Assembly (NCBI GenBank): GCA_013203595.1
Contig: JABMNT010000132.1
Coordinates: forward strand, 1-64,000
From: Rhodospirillales bacterium
Lineage (GTDB): Bacteria; Pseudomonadota; Alphaproteobacteria; Rhodospirillales; Casp-alpha2
Direction of reading: 5' to 3'
Length of the DNA: 64,000 nt
The first letter of the stretch is position 1. The number at the start of each line of letters is the position of its first letter. The notes under the pieces are model-generated. The model was not told the DNA's origin. It searched no databases and saw only the letters and a list, made by a program, of their open reading frames with translations. A program made the position numbers and the translations under genes. Of this stretch, positions 36,741 through 46,028 are shown piece after piece.

Positions 36741-37010
36741 ATGACAACGGCAAAATCTCAGAAGAAGTGGCGCGACAAGCATCGGCTGGTGAAAACCCAG
36801 CTCAACGTCATGGCCCGCAAAGCGGTGCATGGCGAACTGGACCGCCTGGCCGAAAGTTTCGCGTTGCGCGGCAAGGGCGAGGCGGTATCCTTTGCTGTGT
36901 TCATGACCCAAGCCCTGCACCAGCGGGCCGAGTTCAACAGCGAGGCAGCGCGCATGCTTGATGATTTTGCCGCCGCCTTCCATCGTGATCGTGATCTGTA
37001 TTCCAATTAA
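36741..37010 (+). CDS. small possible ribbon-helix-helix protein
   Basis: An 89-residue basic protein. The stretch KTQLNVMARKAVHGELDRLA followed by RGKGEAVSFAVFMTQAL has the strand-helix-turn-helix spacing of ribbon-helix-helix (Arc/MetJ/CopG) DNA-binding proteins. A perfect palindrome lies just upstream. Its stop codon directly abuts the IMPase start, so the two are co-transcribed. The assignment is by pattern only. Confidence 0.55.
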   Translation: MTTAKSQKKWRDKHRLVKTQLNVMARKAVHGELDRLAESFALRGKGEAVSFAVFMTQALHQRAEFNSEAARMLDDFAAAFHRDRDLYSN

Positions 37011-37865
37011 ATGGCTAAATTGACTTTAAAATCCCCCCGCAATGCGGGAAAAGAGCCCATGCGCCCAGACCCGATCACCGTCGAGACCATCATCCGCGAA
37101 ACCGCCGAGGCCGAGATATTACCGCGGTTCCGGCATTTGTCGGCGGCTGACATTTCGGAAAAAGGTCCCGGCGACCTGGTCACGATTGCCGATACGGAAT
37201 CCGAGAAAGTGCTGGCACGGCGGCTCACCGAACTGCTGCCGGGCTCGCTGGCGATCGGCGAGGAGGGGGTGTCGGCCGACCGCGCAACGCTGGACCTGCT
37301 GGCCGGTGAGCGCCCGGTCTGGATCATCGATCCGGTTGACGGCACCAACAATTTCGCCAACTCCGTTCCCTGTTTTGCGGTCATCGTCTGTCTGGTCCAG
37401 CGGGGACAGACCCTGGCTGGCTGGATTCATGACCCGCTTGCCAATTCAACGGTGTACGGCGAACGCGGTGCGGGCGCCTGGGAAGACGGACAGCGCCTCA
37501 CCGTCAGGCCAGCCGGACCGCTGGCGGCAATGACCGGATCGCTCAAGCGTTCGGTCCGCCGTCAACTGGCCGACCGGTTGGCCCAGGGCGAAAGCGGCTT
37601 GCCGACCATCGTCAAACGCTACCGCTGTGTGGGCCGTGAATATATGGATCTGGCCCGCGGGCAACTGGACTTTGTCGCCTACGGCGGCACCCTGAAACCC
37701 TGGGATCATGCGGCGGGAGTGTTGATCTACGGTGAAGCCGGCGGTCACGCCGCGATGACCGCAACCGGCGCCGGCTATCAGCTGATCCCGCCGTCAGCCA
37801 GCGGCGATATCCTGCTGGCCCCGACACCGGCGCTGTGGACCGCAGTCGGCGCGCTCTACGGGTAA
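37011..37865 (+). CDS. inositol monophosphatase-family protein
   Basis: A 284-residue Mg-dependent phosphatase with the family motifs GDLVTIADTESE, GEEG, WIIDPVDGTNNFA and KPWDHAAG in order. Substrates of this family include inositol phosphates, PAP and fructose bisphosphate; the sequence does not decide. An internal ATG at 37059 (MRPDP) could be the start, but the first ATG abuts the previous stop and suggests coupling. Confidence 0.85.
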   Translation: MAKLTLKSPRNAGKEPMRPDPITVETIIRETAEAEILPRFRHLSAADISEKGPGDLVTIADTESEKVLARRLTELLPGSLAIGEEGVSADRATLDLLAGERPVWIIDPVDGTNNFANSVPCFAVIVCLVQRGQTLAGWIHDPLANSTVYGERGAGAWEDGQRLTVRPAGPLAAMTGSLKRSVRRQLADRLAQGESGLPTIVKRYRCVGREYMDLARGQLDFVAYGGTLKPWDHAAGVLIYGEAGGHAAMTATGAGYQLIPPSASGDILLAPTPALWTAVGALYG

Positions 37866-37873
37866 CGGTGGCG

Positions 37874-38992
37874 TCAACTGACGGCGGACCCGGCAAACAG
37901 CTTGAGGGCTTTTTCGATTATCACATCGGGCTCAAGTTCGGCGATACAGGGGAAGGCGCCGCCCCGTAAAGACTTGATGCAGGTCCCGAGACATCCCTCG
38001 CAGTCCATTGATTTATAATAAAAATCCACGTGACTTGGTTGCAGTTCAGGGGCGTAGGGGACAATCTCGCCCACATAGGCGGCACTGGCCAGACAGAGCG
38101 TCGGTGCACCGGCGGCCACACTCAGATGCATGACCGCCGTGTCCACCGAAACCACCAGCCGGGCCGTCTGCAGCAGGGCCAGCAAGGGCTCAAAACCGGC
38201 ATCCTCAAATTCCACATTGGGGCGCGCCAGCAGGGCCTTGAACGGGGGATTGGCGTCCATCTCGCCCGGTGCCCCGGTGATCCGCACCGCCACATCATCG
38301 CCCAACGCATCAATCAGGGCGCCATAGACCGCCGGCGCCAATTGCTTGGCCTTGACCGCCGAAAACGGCTGAATGAGGACCAGCGGCGGCTCTGCCTTGG
38401 CGCTGACACTGGCTTTGATCCGCTTCAGGCCGGGTTTTGCCGGCTCACCGCTAATCCAGCTGGCAAATCTGAACCAGCGCAGCAACTTGTCGTGGCGGGC
38501 CGGACCGCTGTCAAACAGCCGGGTAAACCGCCCGGCGTTGCGATCAAGCCGGTTCTGGTACTTGGCCCAGGGCCGGGCCACCATGGCGATGCATTCCGGC
38601 GCCTGCGCGGCCAGGGCCATGGCCTCGTCCAGGTCCGGATGGCGCAGATAGTCGGTCGAGATCACACGCCGGTAATTGGCCTGGTAAAGCTGGTTCGACA
38701 TCTCCAGCCGGTAGCGCATATCCCTGTGAAAGCGCTTGAAATCAACGCTCAGGGTGGCCACGGAGGCGGGCAGCAGAAAGCCCGTCCTGGCGCCATCCCT
38801 GCGCAGCAATACGGTTATTTTCTCGTCTTTGCCGGCACAGCGGCAAAACGCCTCGATAACATGGGAAAACAGAACTGTGTCACCCAGCCCGCCTGCGGAC
38901 AACAGCAACACGCCGGCCGGCGCGCCGCTCCGGACCCGGGATTTTGCCCGCCAGCGCTGATAGCGATCAACCAGACGGAACAGTTTCACCAT
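37874..38992 (-). CDS. glycosyltransferase family 9 (heptosyltransferase-like)
   Basis: A 372-residue GT-B protein. The N-terminal domain has LLSAGGLGDTVLFSHVIEAF; the C-terminal domain carries the family-9 signature VVSVDTAVMHLSVAAGAPTLCL. Such enzymes add heptose or related sugars to the LPS core. Two cysteine clusters near the C-terminus (DCEGCLGTC) are common in this subgroup. It is followed on the same strand side by the DUF6165 gene. Confidence 0.85.
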   Translation of the reverse strand: MVKLFRLVDRYQRWRAKSRVRSGAPAGVLLLSAGGLGDTVLFSHVIEAFCRCAGKDEKITVLLRRDGARTGFLLPASVATLSVDFKRFHRDMRYRLEMSNQLYQANYRRVISTDYLRHPDLDEAMALAAQAPECIAMVARPWAKYQNRLDRNAGRFTRLFDSGPARHDKLLRWFRFASWISGEPAKPGLKRIKASVSAKAEPPLVLIQPFSAVKAKQLAPAVYGALIDALGDDVAVRITGAPGEMDANPPFKALLARPNVEFEDAGFEPLLALLQTARLVVSVDTAVMHLSVAAGAPTLCLASAAYVGEIVPYAPELQPSHVDFYYKSMDCEGCLGTCIKSLRGGAFPCIAELEPDVIIEKALKLFAGSAVS

Positions 38993-39010
38993 TAGCCGGC
39001 GTCACGCGCG

Positions 39011-39403
39011 CTAGTAGGCCGCATAGGATTTTTCCTCGACCAGCCGCGAGCCCAGCAGTTCGTTAATATCGCGCTTCAGGGCGGCGCGTTTGTCATTGGT
39101 TATGTAGACGGCGCGCGCCAGTTCGATAAACCGGTCGCCGAAATCGGACGCCCGTTCGCAGTCGCGGATATCATCTTCAATCTGCCACAGCGCTTCGTTG
39201 ACGGCCTTCAGGGCCACCGTCAGCTGATCAAGGGTGTCGGAGCCGGGAATACTGGCATCACGGGCCGCGGTCAGGGTCTGCCACTCGATAGCCACGTTGG
39301 CGAGCTTGCCGGCGTCCGAAATCCGCTCCTTCTTGATATCGAGGATGGTGATTTTATCGATCAGTTCACCGGGTGCGATTTCCACTTGGATGGTGTCAGC
39401 CAA
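39011..39403 (-). CDS. DUF6165-like protein
   Basis: A 130-residue, largely helical, cytoplasmic protein with the conserved opening GELIDKITILDIKKERI. The family is uncharacterised and, as far as I recall, often lies in glycan or LPS loci, consistent with the GT9 neighbour 18 bp away on the same strand. Confidence 0.7.
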   Translation of the reverse strand: MADTIQVEIAPGELIDKITILDIKKERISDAGKLANVAIEWQTLTAARDASIPGSDTLDQLTVALKAVNEALWQIEDDIRDCERASDFGDRFIELARAVYITNDKRAALKRDINELLGSRLVEEKSYAAY

Positions 39404-39631
39404 TTTACGTTTCCTGCCGTTTCTGCAATGGATGGTTTGGATTAACCGCGTTTGGCCCCGGGTTCAATCATAATCCGCCACCCGGCGCCAGCCGAATAGA
39501 CCGGCCGCCGGACCCGGCGGGAAAGTGTTTGTGCACACGCACAGAAAAACCACTGGGTTTCAGGGCCTACGGCCCCTATACTCCGCTCCGCAGAAAACTC
39601 CATTTTCATAAGAGACGGGACATATAGATAG

Positions 39632-40498
39632 ATGACAAAGACAGCTTTTATCGGACTAGGGGTCATGGGCTATCCCATGGCGGGGCATAAGGCCAAGGCC
39701 GGACACGATGTGACAGTATACAACCGGACAGCGGCCAAGGCCGAAAAATGGGTCGCCGAACATGGCGGTGCCATGGCCGCGACACCGCGCGAAGCGGTAA
39801 CCGGTGCGGAAATCGTCTGTGCCTGCGTCGGCAACGATGACGACCTGCGCAGCGTGGTCTATGGCGATGACGGAATTATTGCCGGCATGAGCGCCGGTGC
39901 GGTATTCATCGATCACACCACAGCCTCTGCCGAGGTCGCCCGCGAAATTGCCGAAGCCTGCAAGGCCAAAGGCATCCGCTTTCTCGACGGCCCCGTCTCC
40001 GGCGGCCAGGCCGGAGCCGAGAACGGCAAACTGACGGTCATGGCCGGCGGTGAGCAGGCCGACTTTGACGCGGTCGCCGCCGTCGTTGACTGCTATTCCC
40101 AGGCCTTCACCCTGCTCGGTCCGGTCGGCAGCGGCCAGATCTGCAAGATGGTCAACCAGATCTGTATCGCCGGCCTGGTTCAGGGACTGTCCGAGGGTGT
40201 CGCTTTCGGCACCAAGGCGGGCCTCGATATGACCAAGGTTCTGGACGTGATCTCGAAGGGGGCCGCCGGTTCCTGGCAGATGGAAAACCGCGGGGCAACC
40301 ATGGTCAAGGACGAGTTCGAGTTCGGCTTTGCCGTCGACTGGATGCGCAAGGATCTGTCGATTGTCCTCAACGAAGCCCGTAAAAACGGTGCCCGGGTGC
40401 CGGTGACGGCGCTGGTTGACCAGTTCTATGCGGACGTCCAGCACCGCGGCGGTGGCCGCTGGGATACCTCGAGCCTGCTGCGCCTGCTCAACGACTAG
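39632..40498 (+). CDS. NAD(P)-dependent beta-hydroxyacid dehydrogenase (3-hydroxyisobutyrate dehydrogenase family)
   Basis: A 288-residue enzyme. Rossmann motif GLGVMGYPMAGH, substrate-binding DGPVSGGQAGAENGKL and the catalytic-lysine region GQICKMVNQICIAG identify the family, which includes 3-hydroxyisobutyrate and tartronate semialdehyde reductases and GLYR enzymes. Substrate undetermined. It is followed by a clean intrinsic terminator. Confidence 0.9.
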   Translation: MTKTAFIGLGVMGYPMAGHKAKAGHDVTVYNRTAAKAEKWVAEHGGAMAATPREAVTGAEIVCACVGNDDDLRSVVYGDDGIIAGMSAGAVFIDHTTASAEVAREIAEACKAKGIRFLDGPVSGGQAGAENGKLTVMAGGEQADFDAVAAVVDCYSQAFTLLGPVGSGQICKMVNQICIAGLVQGLSEGVAFGTKAGLDMTKVLDVISKGAAGSWQMENRGATMVKDEFEFGFAVDWMRKDLSIVLNEARKNGARVPVTALVDQFYADVQHRGGGRWDTSSLLRLLND

Positions 40499-40524
40499 GC
40501 GGCATTTCAGTTCTATTGACGGGG

Positions 40525-40549
40525 AAGGGGGCTTTGGGCCCCCTTTTTC
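40525..40549 (+). terminator. intrinsic terminator after dehydrogenase gene
   Basis: An 8-bp perfect stem (AAGGGGGC / GCCCCCTT) with a 5-base TTTGG loop is followed by a T-run, 26 bp after the dehydrogenase stop codon. It is the best-formed rho-independent terminator in the window. Confidence 0.85.
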
Positions 40550-40583
40550 TGTGGAAGGCGGCGCAAGCCCCGCAAAAACCCTG

Positions 40584-41939
40584 TCAGCCCCGGATTTTCC
40601 GCGCCGCCAGCAGCCGGGCCACCATTTCCGGGGCTTCGCCCAGGTAGTTGACCGGATCAACCAGCCGCTCCAGTTCGGCGGCATCGATGATTTCTGTGAT
40701 CGATGGCTCCCTTTTCAGGGCCTCGAGCAACGAGATCTCCTGCTCGATGGCGGCCCGGCAGCAGACGTAGACCGCATCGTGCGCGTGCTGGCGACCCATC
40801 TTCGGGGCCAGCCCCATCATCACCGCTTCGGCGACGATCAGGCCATTGGTGAAATCAAGGGTGCGGCGCATGGCATCGGGGCGCACTTCAAGGCCTTCCA
40901 GGGCCTCGCGCGCGGCACGCAGGCCGCCCGAGGCCAGAATGAAGGCGGTCGGCAGGGCCTGCCATTCGACCTGCCACTGGCCGGTGGCCCGCTCGTGGTC
41001 GACGACCATGGCGTCGAGCATGGCCGAATGCTGTTCGCGCACCAGTTTGGCGGTGGCCAGCATCATTTCGCTGGAAATCGGGTTGCGTTTCTGCGGCATC
41101 GTTGAACTGGCCCCGCGGCCGGTGACGAAGGGTTCCATCACCTCGCCGATTTCGGTCTGCATCATCAGCATGATGTCGTAGCCGATTTTACCGATACTGC
41201 CGGTGACCAGGGCGAGAAAGCCGGTTACTTCGGCAAAACCGTCGCGGATGGTGTGCCAGGTGATCGCCGGCACCGCGAGGTCGAGCTCGGCGGCCAGCGC
41301 CGCCTGGGTCGCCAGCCCTTTATCGCCGAGCGAGGCCAGGGTGCCCGCGGCGCCGGAAAAGGAGACAAACTCGACCCGCCCGCGCAGTTCGGCCAGCCTT
41401 TGCAGATGGCGGTCGATGCCGCTCAGCCAGGTCGCGGCCTTGTAGCCGAAGGAGATCGGCAGGGCGTGCTGCAAGTGGGTACGGCCCGGCATCGGTGTGC
41501 GGGCGTGGGTTTCAGCAAGCCCGGCCAGAGCGTCGGCAATGGCGGTCAGGTCCTGTTCAACAAGATCAAGGGCATCGCGGATCTGCAGAACATCGGCGGT
41601 GTCCATGATGTCCTGGGTGGTCGCCCCCCAGTGGGCGTACTGGCCGGCGCCGTCGACAGCCCAGTCGGAAAGCTGTTCGACCAGCGGCAATATGGGGTAG
41701 CCGACGAGCTGAGAACGCTCCTGCAGGCGCTGCCAGTCGACGCGTTCGACGTTGGCAGCAGCGGCGATGGCTTTGGCGGCGTCATCGGGAATGATCCCGA
41801 GCCTGGCCTGAGCGCTGGCCAGGGCCACTTCCACGTGCAGATAGCGGCCAACCATGGCTTCATCGGCAAACAAATTGCGCATCCGGTCCGAGCCGAACAT
41901 TTCTCCAAACAGATTGCTCTGCAATACCAATGGCGGCAT
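40584..41939 (-). CDS. fumarase/aspartase-superfamily lyase (PcaB/PurB-like)
   Basis: A 451-residue helical lyase with the superfamily signature GASSTMPQKRNPISSE, the upstream HWGATTQDIMDTA loop and the GRTHLQHALPISFG segment. Closest in pattern to 3-carboxy-cis,cis-muconate cycloisomerase and adenylosuccinate-lyase-like proteins. No protocatechuate pathway genes are nearby, so the substrate is open. Confidence 0.8.
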   Translation of the reverse strand: MPPLVLQSNLFGEMFGSDRMRNLFADEAMVGRYLHVEVALASAQARLGIIPDDAAKAIAAAANVERVDWQRLQERSQLVGYPILPLVEQLSDWAVDGAGQYAHWGATTQDIMDTADVLQIRDALDLVEQDLTAIADALAGLAETHARTPMPGRTHLQHALPISFGYKAATWLSGIDRHLQRLAELRGRVEFVSFSGAAGTLASLGDKGLATQAALAAELDLAVPAITWHTIRDGFAEVTGFLALVTGSIGKIGYDIMLMMQTEIGEVMEPFVTGRGASSTMPQKRNPISSEMMLATAKLVREQHSAMLDAMVVDHERATGQWQVEWQALPTAFILASGGLRAAREALEGLEVRPDAMRRTLDFTNGLIVAEAVMMGLAPKMGRQHAHDAVYVCCRAAIEQEISLLEALKREPSITEIIDAAELERLVDPVNYLGEAPEMVARLLAARKIRG

Positions 41940-41986
41940 GTGCCGTCTCCCTTATTAAGTGTGTTGTCGCAATGGTAGTAGTAGGC

Positions 41987-42613
41987 CTAGCGCAGGGCCA
42001 TGGTGATACTCGGGGTCTTGTCGAAGATGTTCTTAATTTCCCAGGTATACATTTTATAGCGGGCCCCGCGCTTTGGCAGCTGTTTGACAGAGGTTGCGTT
42101 ATGAGCGATTACGTTGGTGTCAGTGATGACCCGCAGCTCGCCGGTCATGCCCAGGCCCATGTCGTGCAGGGTGCGCCGCTGCTTGCGGCTCAGCGACCGC
42201 CCGGCCACCTGGACCCGGCCGGTTGTCGAGTTGTAGCTGATCGAGACCATATTCTCGTTGCGGCGGTAGAAGGTGACGGTTTTTACTTTTACCAGGTCTC
42301 CCTTTTTCTGCCAGTTGACATGAAAATGGCCGCGCTTGATATATTTGAACGACTTGGTGCTCGAATCCCGTTCGAAATCGGTTTTCAGGAGCTCCATCTG
42401 TTCCTTTTCTTCTTCGCGCGAGATTTCCCCTTTGTTGAGGCCGTCAAACAGCTCAACCCGGGCAATGTAGCCATCAAAAAAGAACTCGTAATACCCCTGG
42501 CGGGATATCTCCACTTCCGCATCAAAGCGAACCGGCAGATAACAGCCGCTGACGCCAAGGGTGATGACAAGCGGCAGAAAATAACGGAGCAGGGCGCGGT
42601 GCATGGTTTTCAT
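41987..42613 (-). CDS. hypothetical lipoprotein
   Basis: A 208-residue protein with a lipoprotein signal (lipobox VSGC, about residue 24), so it is probably anchored in the outer or inner membrane leaflet. The rest is a mixed soluble domain with a charged helix (SREEEKEQMELLK). No family is recognised. It is transcribed just downstream of mazG with a 26-bp gap and may be in its operon. Confidence 0.75.
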   Translation of the reverse strand: MKTMHRALLRYFLPLVITLGVSGCYLPVRFDAEVEISRQGYYEFFFDGYIARVELFDGLNKGEISREEEKEQMELLKTDFERDSSTKSFKYIKRGHFHVNWQKKGDLVKVKTVTFYRRNENMVSISYNSTTGRVQVAGRSLSRKQRRTLHDMGLGMTGELRVITDTNVIAHNATSVKQLPKRGARYKMYTWEIKNIFDKTPSITMALR

Positions 42614-42639
42614 GAGACGTGTTTTTTATCCAGGCTGAT

Positions 42640-43554
42640 TTATTCGGACTCTACCGCGTTCCCGGGGTTTCCGGCAATAGCCTCGCCATCGCCAGACGGC
42701 CCGTCACCGGTTGCCAGTTGCTTTTTTGTCAACTGCCAGGCTGCTTCCATAGCCGGCAGGTCCATATCGGCTAATTTATCTCCCGCTGCACGCAGGTTGG
42801 TTTCCATGTGGCGGAAGCGTTTTTCGAACTTGTTGTTGGCACCGCGCAGCGCGGTTTCCGCATCGATTCCCAGTTTGCGGCCCAAATTGACACAGACAAA
42901 CAGTAGATCCCCCAGCTCATCGGTCAGCCGTTCGGCGCTGCCGCCTTCGCTGATTTCCGTTTCCAGCTCGCGGGTTTCCTCGCGCAGCTTATCGATGACG
43001 GAGATCGCTTCAGACCAGTCGAAGCCAACCCGGGCCGCGCGTTTCTGAATTTTTTCGGCGCGGGTCAGGGCCGGCAGTCCGGTAATCACACCGGCCAGTG
43101 CACTGTCGTCGATGTCCTCGTCGGAACCCGATTTCGACGCCCGTTCGCGGGCCTTGATATCCTCCCAGGACACAGTCTGGGCGGCAGCTGTGGGTATCGA
43201 TTGCGCGCCAAAGACATGGGGGTGACGGCGAATCATCTTGTCGATAACCCCGTTCACCACATCATCGAAGCTGAAAACCTGCAGTTCCTTGGCCATCTGC
43301 GCGTGAAACACTGACTGAAACAGTAAATCACCCAGTTCATCCTTCAGAGCGTCCATGTCATCGTGGGCAATGGCATCGGCCACTTCATAGGCTTCCTCGA
43401 TGGTATGGGGGGCAATGGAGGCGAAGGTTTGCTCCACATCCCAGGGACAGCCACCATCGGGGCTGCGGAGCTTCGCCATTATTTCCAGAAGCTGATCCAT
43501 GGGCCGGGGTTCTGTCATTTTACCACTCTCTGGTTTTTCAGGGTCATTGCGCAC
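42640..43554 (-). CDS. mazG: nucleoside triphosphate pyrophosphohydrolase MazG
   Basis: A 304-residue tandem-MazG-domain protein. Both helical domains show the E-x-x-E metal-binding pattern (HTIEEAYEVADAI and KDELGDLLFQ in the first; RLTDELGDLLFVCVNL in the second), and the PWD motif (GGCPWDVEQT) is near the start. It hydrolyses NTPs to NMPs. An internal ATG 12 codons in may be the real start. Confidence 0.92.
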   Translation of the reverse strand: MRNDPEKPESGKMTEPRPMDQLLEIMAKLRSPDGGCPWDVEQTFASIAPHTIEEAYEVADAIAHDDMDALKDELGDLLFQSVFHAQMAKELQVFSFDDVVNGVIDKMIRRHPHVFGAQSIPTAAAQTVSWEDIKARERASKSGSDEDIDDSALAGVITGLPALTRAEKIQKRAARVGFDWSEAISVIDKLREETRELETEISEGGSAERLTDELGDLLFVCVNLGRKLGIDAETALRGANNKFEKRFRHMETNLRAAGDKLADMDLPAMEAAWQLTKKQLATGDGPSGDGEAIAGNPGNAVESE

Positions 43555-43737
43555 AATCCGCGTCCTAGTGCATAGCCCGTGACCCGTGCGATTCCAATTC
43601 GAAATAACAGGATTTATCAGGCCCCGGAAAATTTTCCGGGTAAATGGCGGAAAAGATTTGGCAAATGTTGCTGTTTCGGCGGAAATTCGTTAAGTATTGC
43701 CCATGAACACCCCCCGCTGTGAAAAACGGTAAGACGC

Positions 43738-44505
43738 ATGCATAAACCGGTTGTCGGCATAATTGCCAATCATGTCCTGATCAATGACCAGTATCCGGCC
43801 CAGGCCACCGGTCGCATGAATATTGACGCCATCGCCGAAGTCGCTGGTGCCGTGCCACTGATCATCCCTTCGCTTCCCAACGCCGTACCGCTGGCTGATC
43901 TGATGAAGATTTGCGACGGCTTTTTGTTTACCGGCGGTCGCCCCAATGTCCATCCGGAAGAATACGGTCACCAGCCGACAGCTGCCCATGGCGAGTTTGA
44001 CCGCGACCGCGACCGCATTGTGCTGCCCCTGATTCGCGCCTGTGTGGACATCGGACAGCCGGTTCTGGGCCTGTGCCGGGGCTTTCAGGAGTTCAATGTG
44101 GCCATGGGCGGAACCCTGCATCCGGAAATTCGCGACCTGCCCGGGCGCATGAACCATCGCATGCCCCCCGATGGCACCCTGGAGGAAAAATTCGAGCACC
44201 GCCATGTGGTCCACCTGAAAGCCGGCAGTCCGTTTACCCGTCTGTTCGGGGCCGACGAAGTGCTGGTCAATTCCCTGCACGGTCAGGGCATTGAAGAGGC
44301 GGGCCCCCGGGTCAGCATCGATGGTCATGCCCCCGATGGCACGCCGGAAGCCATTACCATCGACGGCGCACCGGGCTTTGCCATGGCCGTACAGTGGCAC
44401 CCGGAATACAAGGCCGCCACCGATCCGGTCTCCCGGCCGCTGTTCGAAGCCTTTGGTGCCGCCCTTATCTCCTGGCGCACGCGGATCGCGGTGGCGGCGG
44501 AGTAG
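43738..44505 (+). CDS. gamma-glutamyl-gamma-aminobutyrate hydrolase-like (peptidase C26)
   Basis: A 255-residue class I glutamine-amidotransferase-fold hydrolase. FLFTGGRPNVHPEEYG, the nucleophile elbow LGLCRGFQEFNV and QWHPEY supply the Cys-His-Glu triad of the PuuD group, which hydrolyses gamma-glutamyl bonds in putrescine breakdown. No other puu genes are near. It diverges from mazG. Confidence 0.85.
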   Translation: MHKPVVGIIANHVLINDQYPAQATGRMNIDAIAEVAGAVPLIIPSLPNAVPLADLMKICDGFLFTGGRPNVHPEEYGHQPTAAHGEFDRDRDRIVLPLIRACVDIGQPVLGLCRGFQEFNVAMGGTLHPEIRDLPGRMNHRMPPDGTLEEKFEHRHVVHLKAGSPFTRLFGADEVLVNSLHGQGIEEAGPRVSIDGHAPDGTPEAITIDGAPGFAMAVQWHPEYKAATDPVSRPLFEAFGAALISWRTRIAVAAE

Positions 44506-44667
44506 GGGCGCAAATCATGGGGACTTGCTGTCCCTGGATCGAATAAGCGATACCCTTCGGCGGCAAAGGCGTTTATAAGGATTCTATGGGAACCTGAGTG
44601 TCCCCGGGATCAGGGCAGGCTAGCTGCCTGAATGCCCGGAACCTCATAGCAGATCGGAGCTTCCGGG

Positions 44668-45015
44668 TTGATCAGATTTTCAAAAATGATGGCGTTGCTG
44701 GCCCTGGTGATTTGTATGTGGGGTGCAGAGGTGAACGCCGAACCGCTGATTACCAAGCAGTTTGACGGGCACGAACTTTCCAAAACCTGCAATAGGCTGC
44801 CTGCGGATTGCCAGCAGTTTATTCTTGTTGTCGCCAATGTGTTGCGCCAGAGCGACCTTTATAACACGACCCGAACCTGCATACCCGCCGCCATCACCGA
44901 CGAGCAACTGACAAAATCAGTTCGCAGCTGGCTCGACAAAAAATGGATTTACTGGAAGCTTTCAGCCTTCGCTCTCGTCGCCTCGGCCCTGGCAGAGACC
45001 TACCCATGCAAATGA
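44668..45015 (+). CDS. Rap1a/Tai-like secreted protein
   Basis: A 115-residue protein with a signal peptide and a four-cysteine helical domain (TCNRL, ADCQQF, RTCIPA, YPCK) matching the Rap1a/Tai family; its founding members are immunity proteins to type VI amidase effectors. TTG 44668 or ATG 44686 is the start. No effector or secretion gene is in the window, so the immunity role is not supported by context. It overlaps the next gene. Confidence 0.65.
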   Translation: MIRFSKMMALLALVICMWGAEVNAEPLITKQFDGHELSKTCNRLPADCQQFILVVANVLRQSDLYNTTRTCIPAAITDEQLTKSVRSWLDKKWIYWKLSAFALVASALAETYPCK

Positions 45016-45560
45016 GCCGCCTGATACCCGCCGTCCTGATGCTCCTGGCAGTCATGCCAGGCAACAGCCTGCAGGCGCAGGAATCGGATGTCTTCTGGCG
45101 CCTTCAAAATGAACCCGTGACCGTGTTCGATGTGGGCATCAAACGCCTGCGTGCGGCCGTCCAGATCGCATCACAGCGCCTTATATCTCCTTCCGAGCCG
45201 AAACCCGTTTTTCGGGTCCAGTTTGACGAGAAAACCAGAAAAATCGTAGTCAGCATCAAGGCCGAGATGCGCACCACTGCGGTCTCCCAGAAAGGATGCT
45301 GGGCACTCCGGGCCAATGCCATCAAGGAGATATTTTCCGTCGCCAGTGCTTACCAGACAGCTCCCCTGTCCGTCGAAGCACGCATCCAACGCCGGCTGGC
45401 ACTGATGTTTTCGCGCGAGCCTGTTCAAATTAACTCGGCCTATATCGGGCTCGGCGAACGGCTCGCAGAACTGACAATTGTTGACGTCGAGTTCGGCACC
45501 GAAACGCCGCCGCTCAGATTTGCCTGCCGGGCAACGGCGGCGGATTTAAAGTCACCTTGA
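45006..45560 (+). CDS. hypothetical secreted protein
   Basis: A 184-residue protein starting at ATG 45006, overlapping the end of the Rap1a-like gene by 10 bp. A signal peptide (LIPAVLMLLAVMPGNSLQAQ) precedes a soluble mixed domain with two cysteines that could form a disulfide. Overlap suggests that it works with the Rap1a-like protein. Family not recognised. Confidence 0.65.
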   Translation: MQMSRLIPAVLMLLAVMPGNSLQAQESDVFWRLQNEPVTVFDVGIKRLRAAVQIASQRLISPSEPKPVFRVQFDEKTRKIVVSIKAEMRTTAVSQKGCWALRANAIKEIFSVASAYQTAPLSVEARIQRRLALMFSREPVQINSAYIGLGERLAELTIVDVEFGTETPPLRFACRATAADLKSP

Positions 45561-45626
45561 ATCGACGGCGCTACAGCGACACAATGTGTCCGCTGGCCAC
45601 ATAAAGAAAGAGGGGGAAGTAAGCAC

Positions 45627-46028
45627 ATGTTCCTGCGCATGCTAAACGACGACCAGAAGCGCTCTCTTTTGGTTATCGCCTTCCAGTTGGTCCAGACCGA
45701 CCACAGCATATCCGAAAAGGAAGACGCCCTGCTTGACGAAGTGATCAACGGGCTGAGGACGGATATTCCGGTTACCCCGCAGCAACTGTATGAGCGGCCA
45801 TCGCTGACGATATTTGACACCCGACCGGTACGGGTCGCCGTCATGCTGGAGATCCTGACACTTGCCGTCGGCGACAACCGGTTTCCCGCCGCCGAATCGA
45901 AAATGGTAAGCGCATTGGCCAAGGAACTTGGTTTTTCGGCCGATGATCTGGCCTGGATGACCAGCTGGGCCGGTCGGAGCGCGGCGCTGCTGGACGAAGC
46001 GCAACAACGGATGGCCGACAGCGCCTAA
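45627..46028 (+). CDS. TerB-like protein
   Basis: A 133-residue all-helical cytoplasmic protein with the TerB/DjlA-N pattern: VQTDHSISEKEDALLDEV (acidic metal-binding loop) and AVGDNRFPAAESKMVSALAKELG. The name derives from tellurite resistance, but most members have no such role. It overlaps the end of the convergent DedA gene by 4 bp. Confidence 0.75.
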   Translation: MFLRMLNDDQKRSLLVIAFQLVQTDHSISEKEDALLDEVINGLRTDIPVTPQQLYERPSLTIFDTRPVRVAVMLEILTLAVGDNRFPAAESKMVSALAKELGFSADDLAWMTSWAGRSAALLDEAQQRMADSA

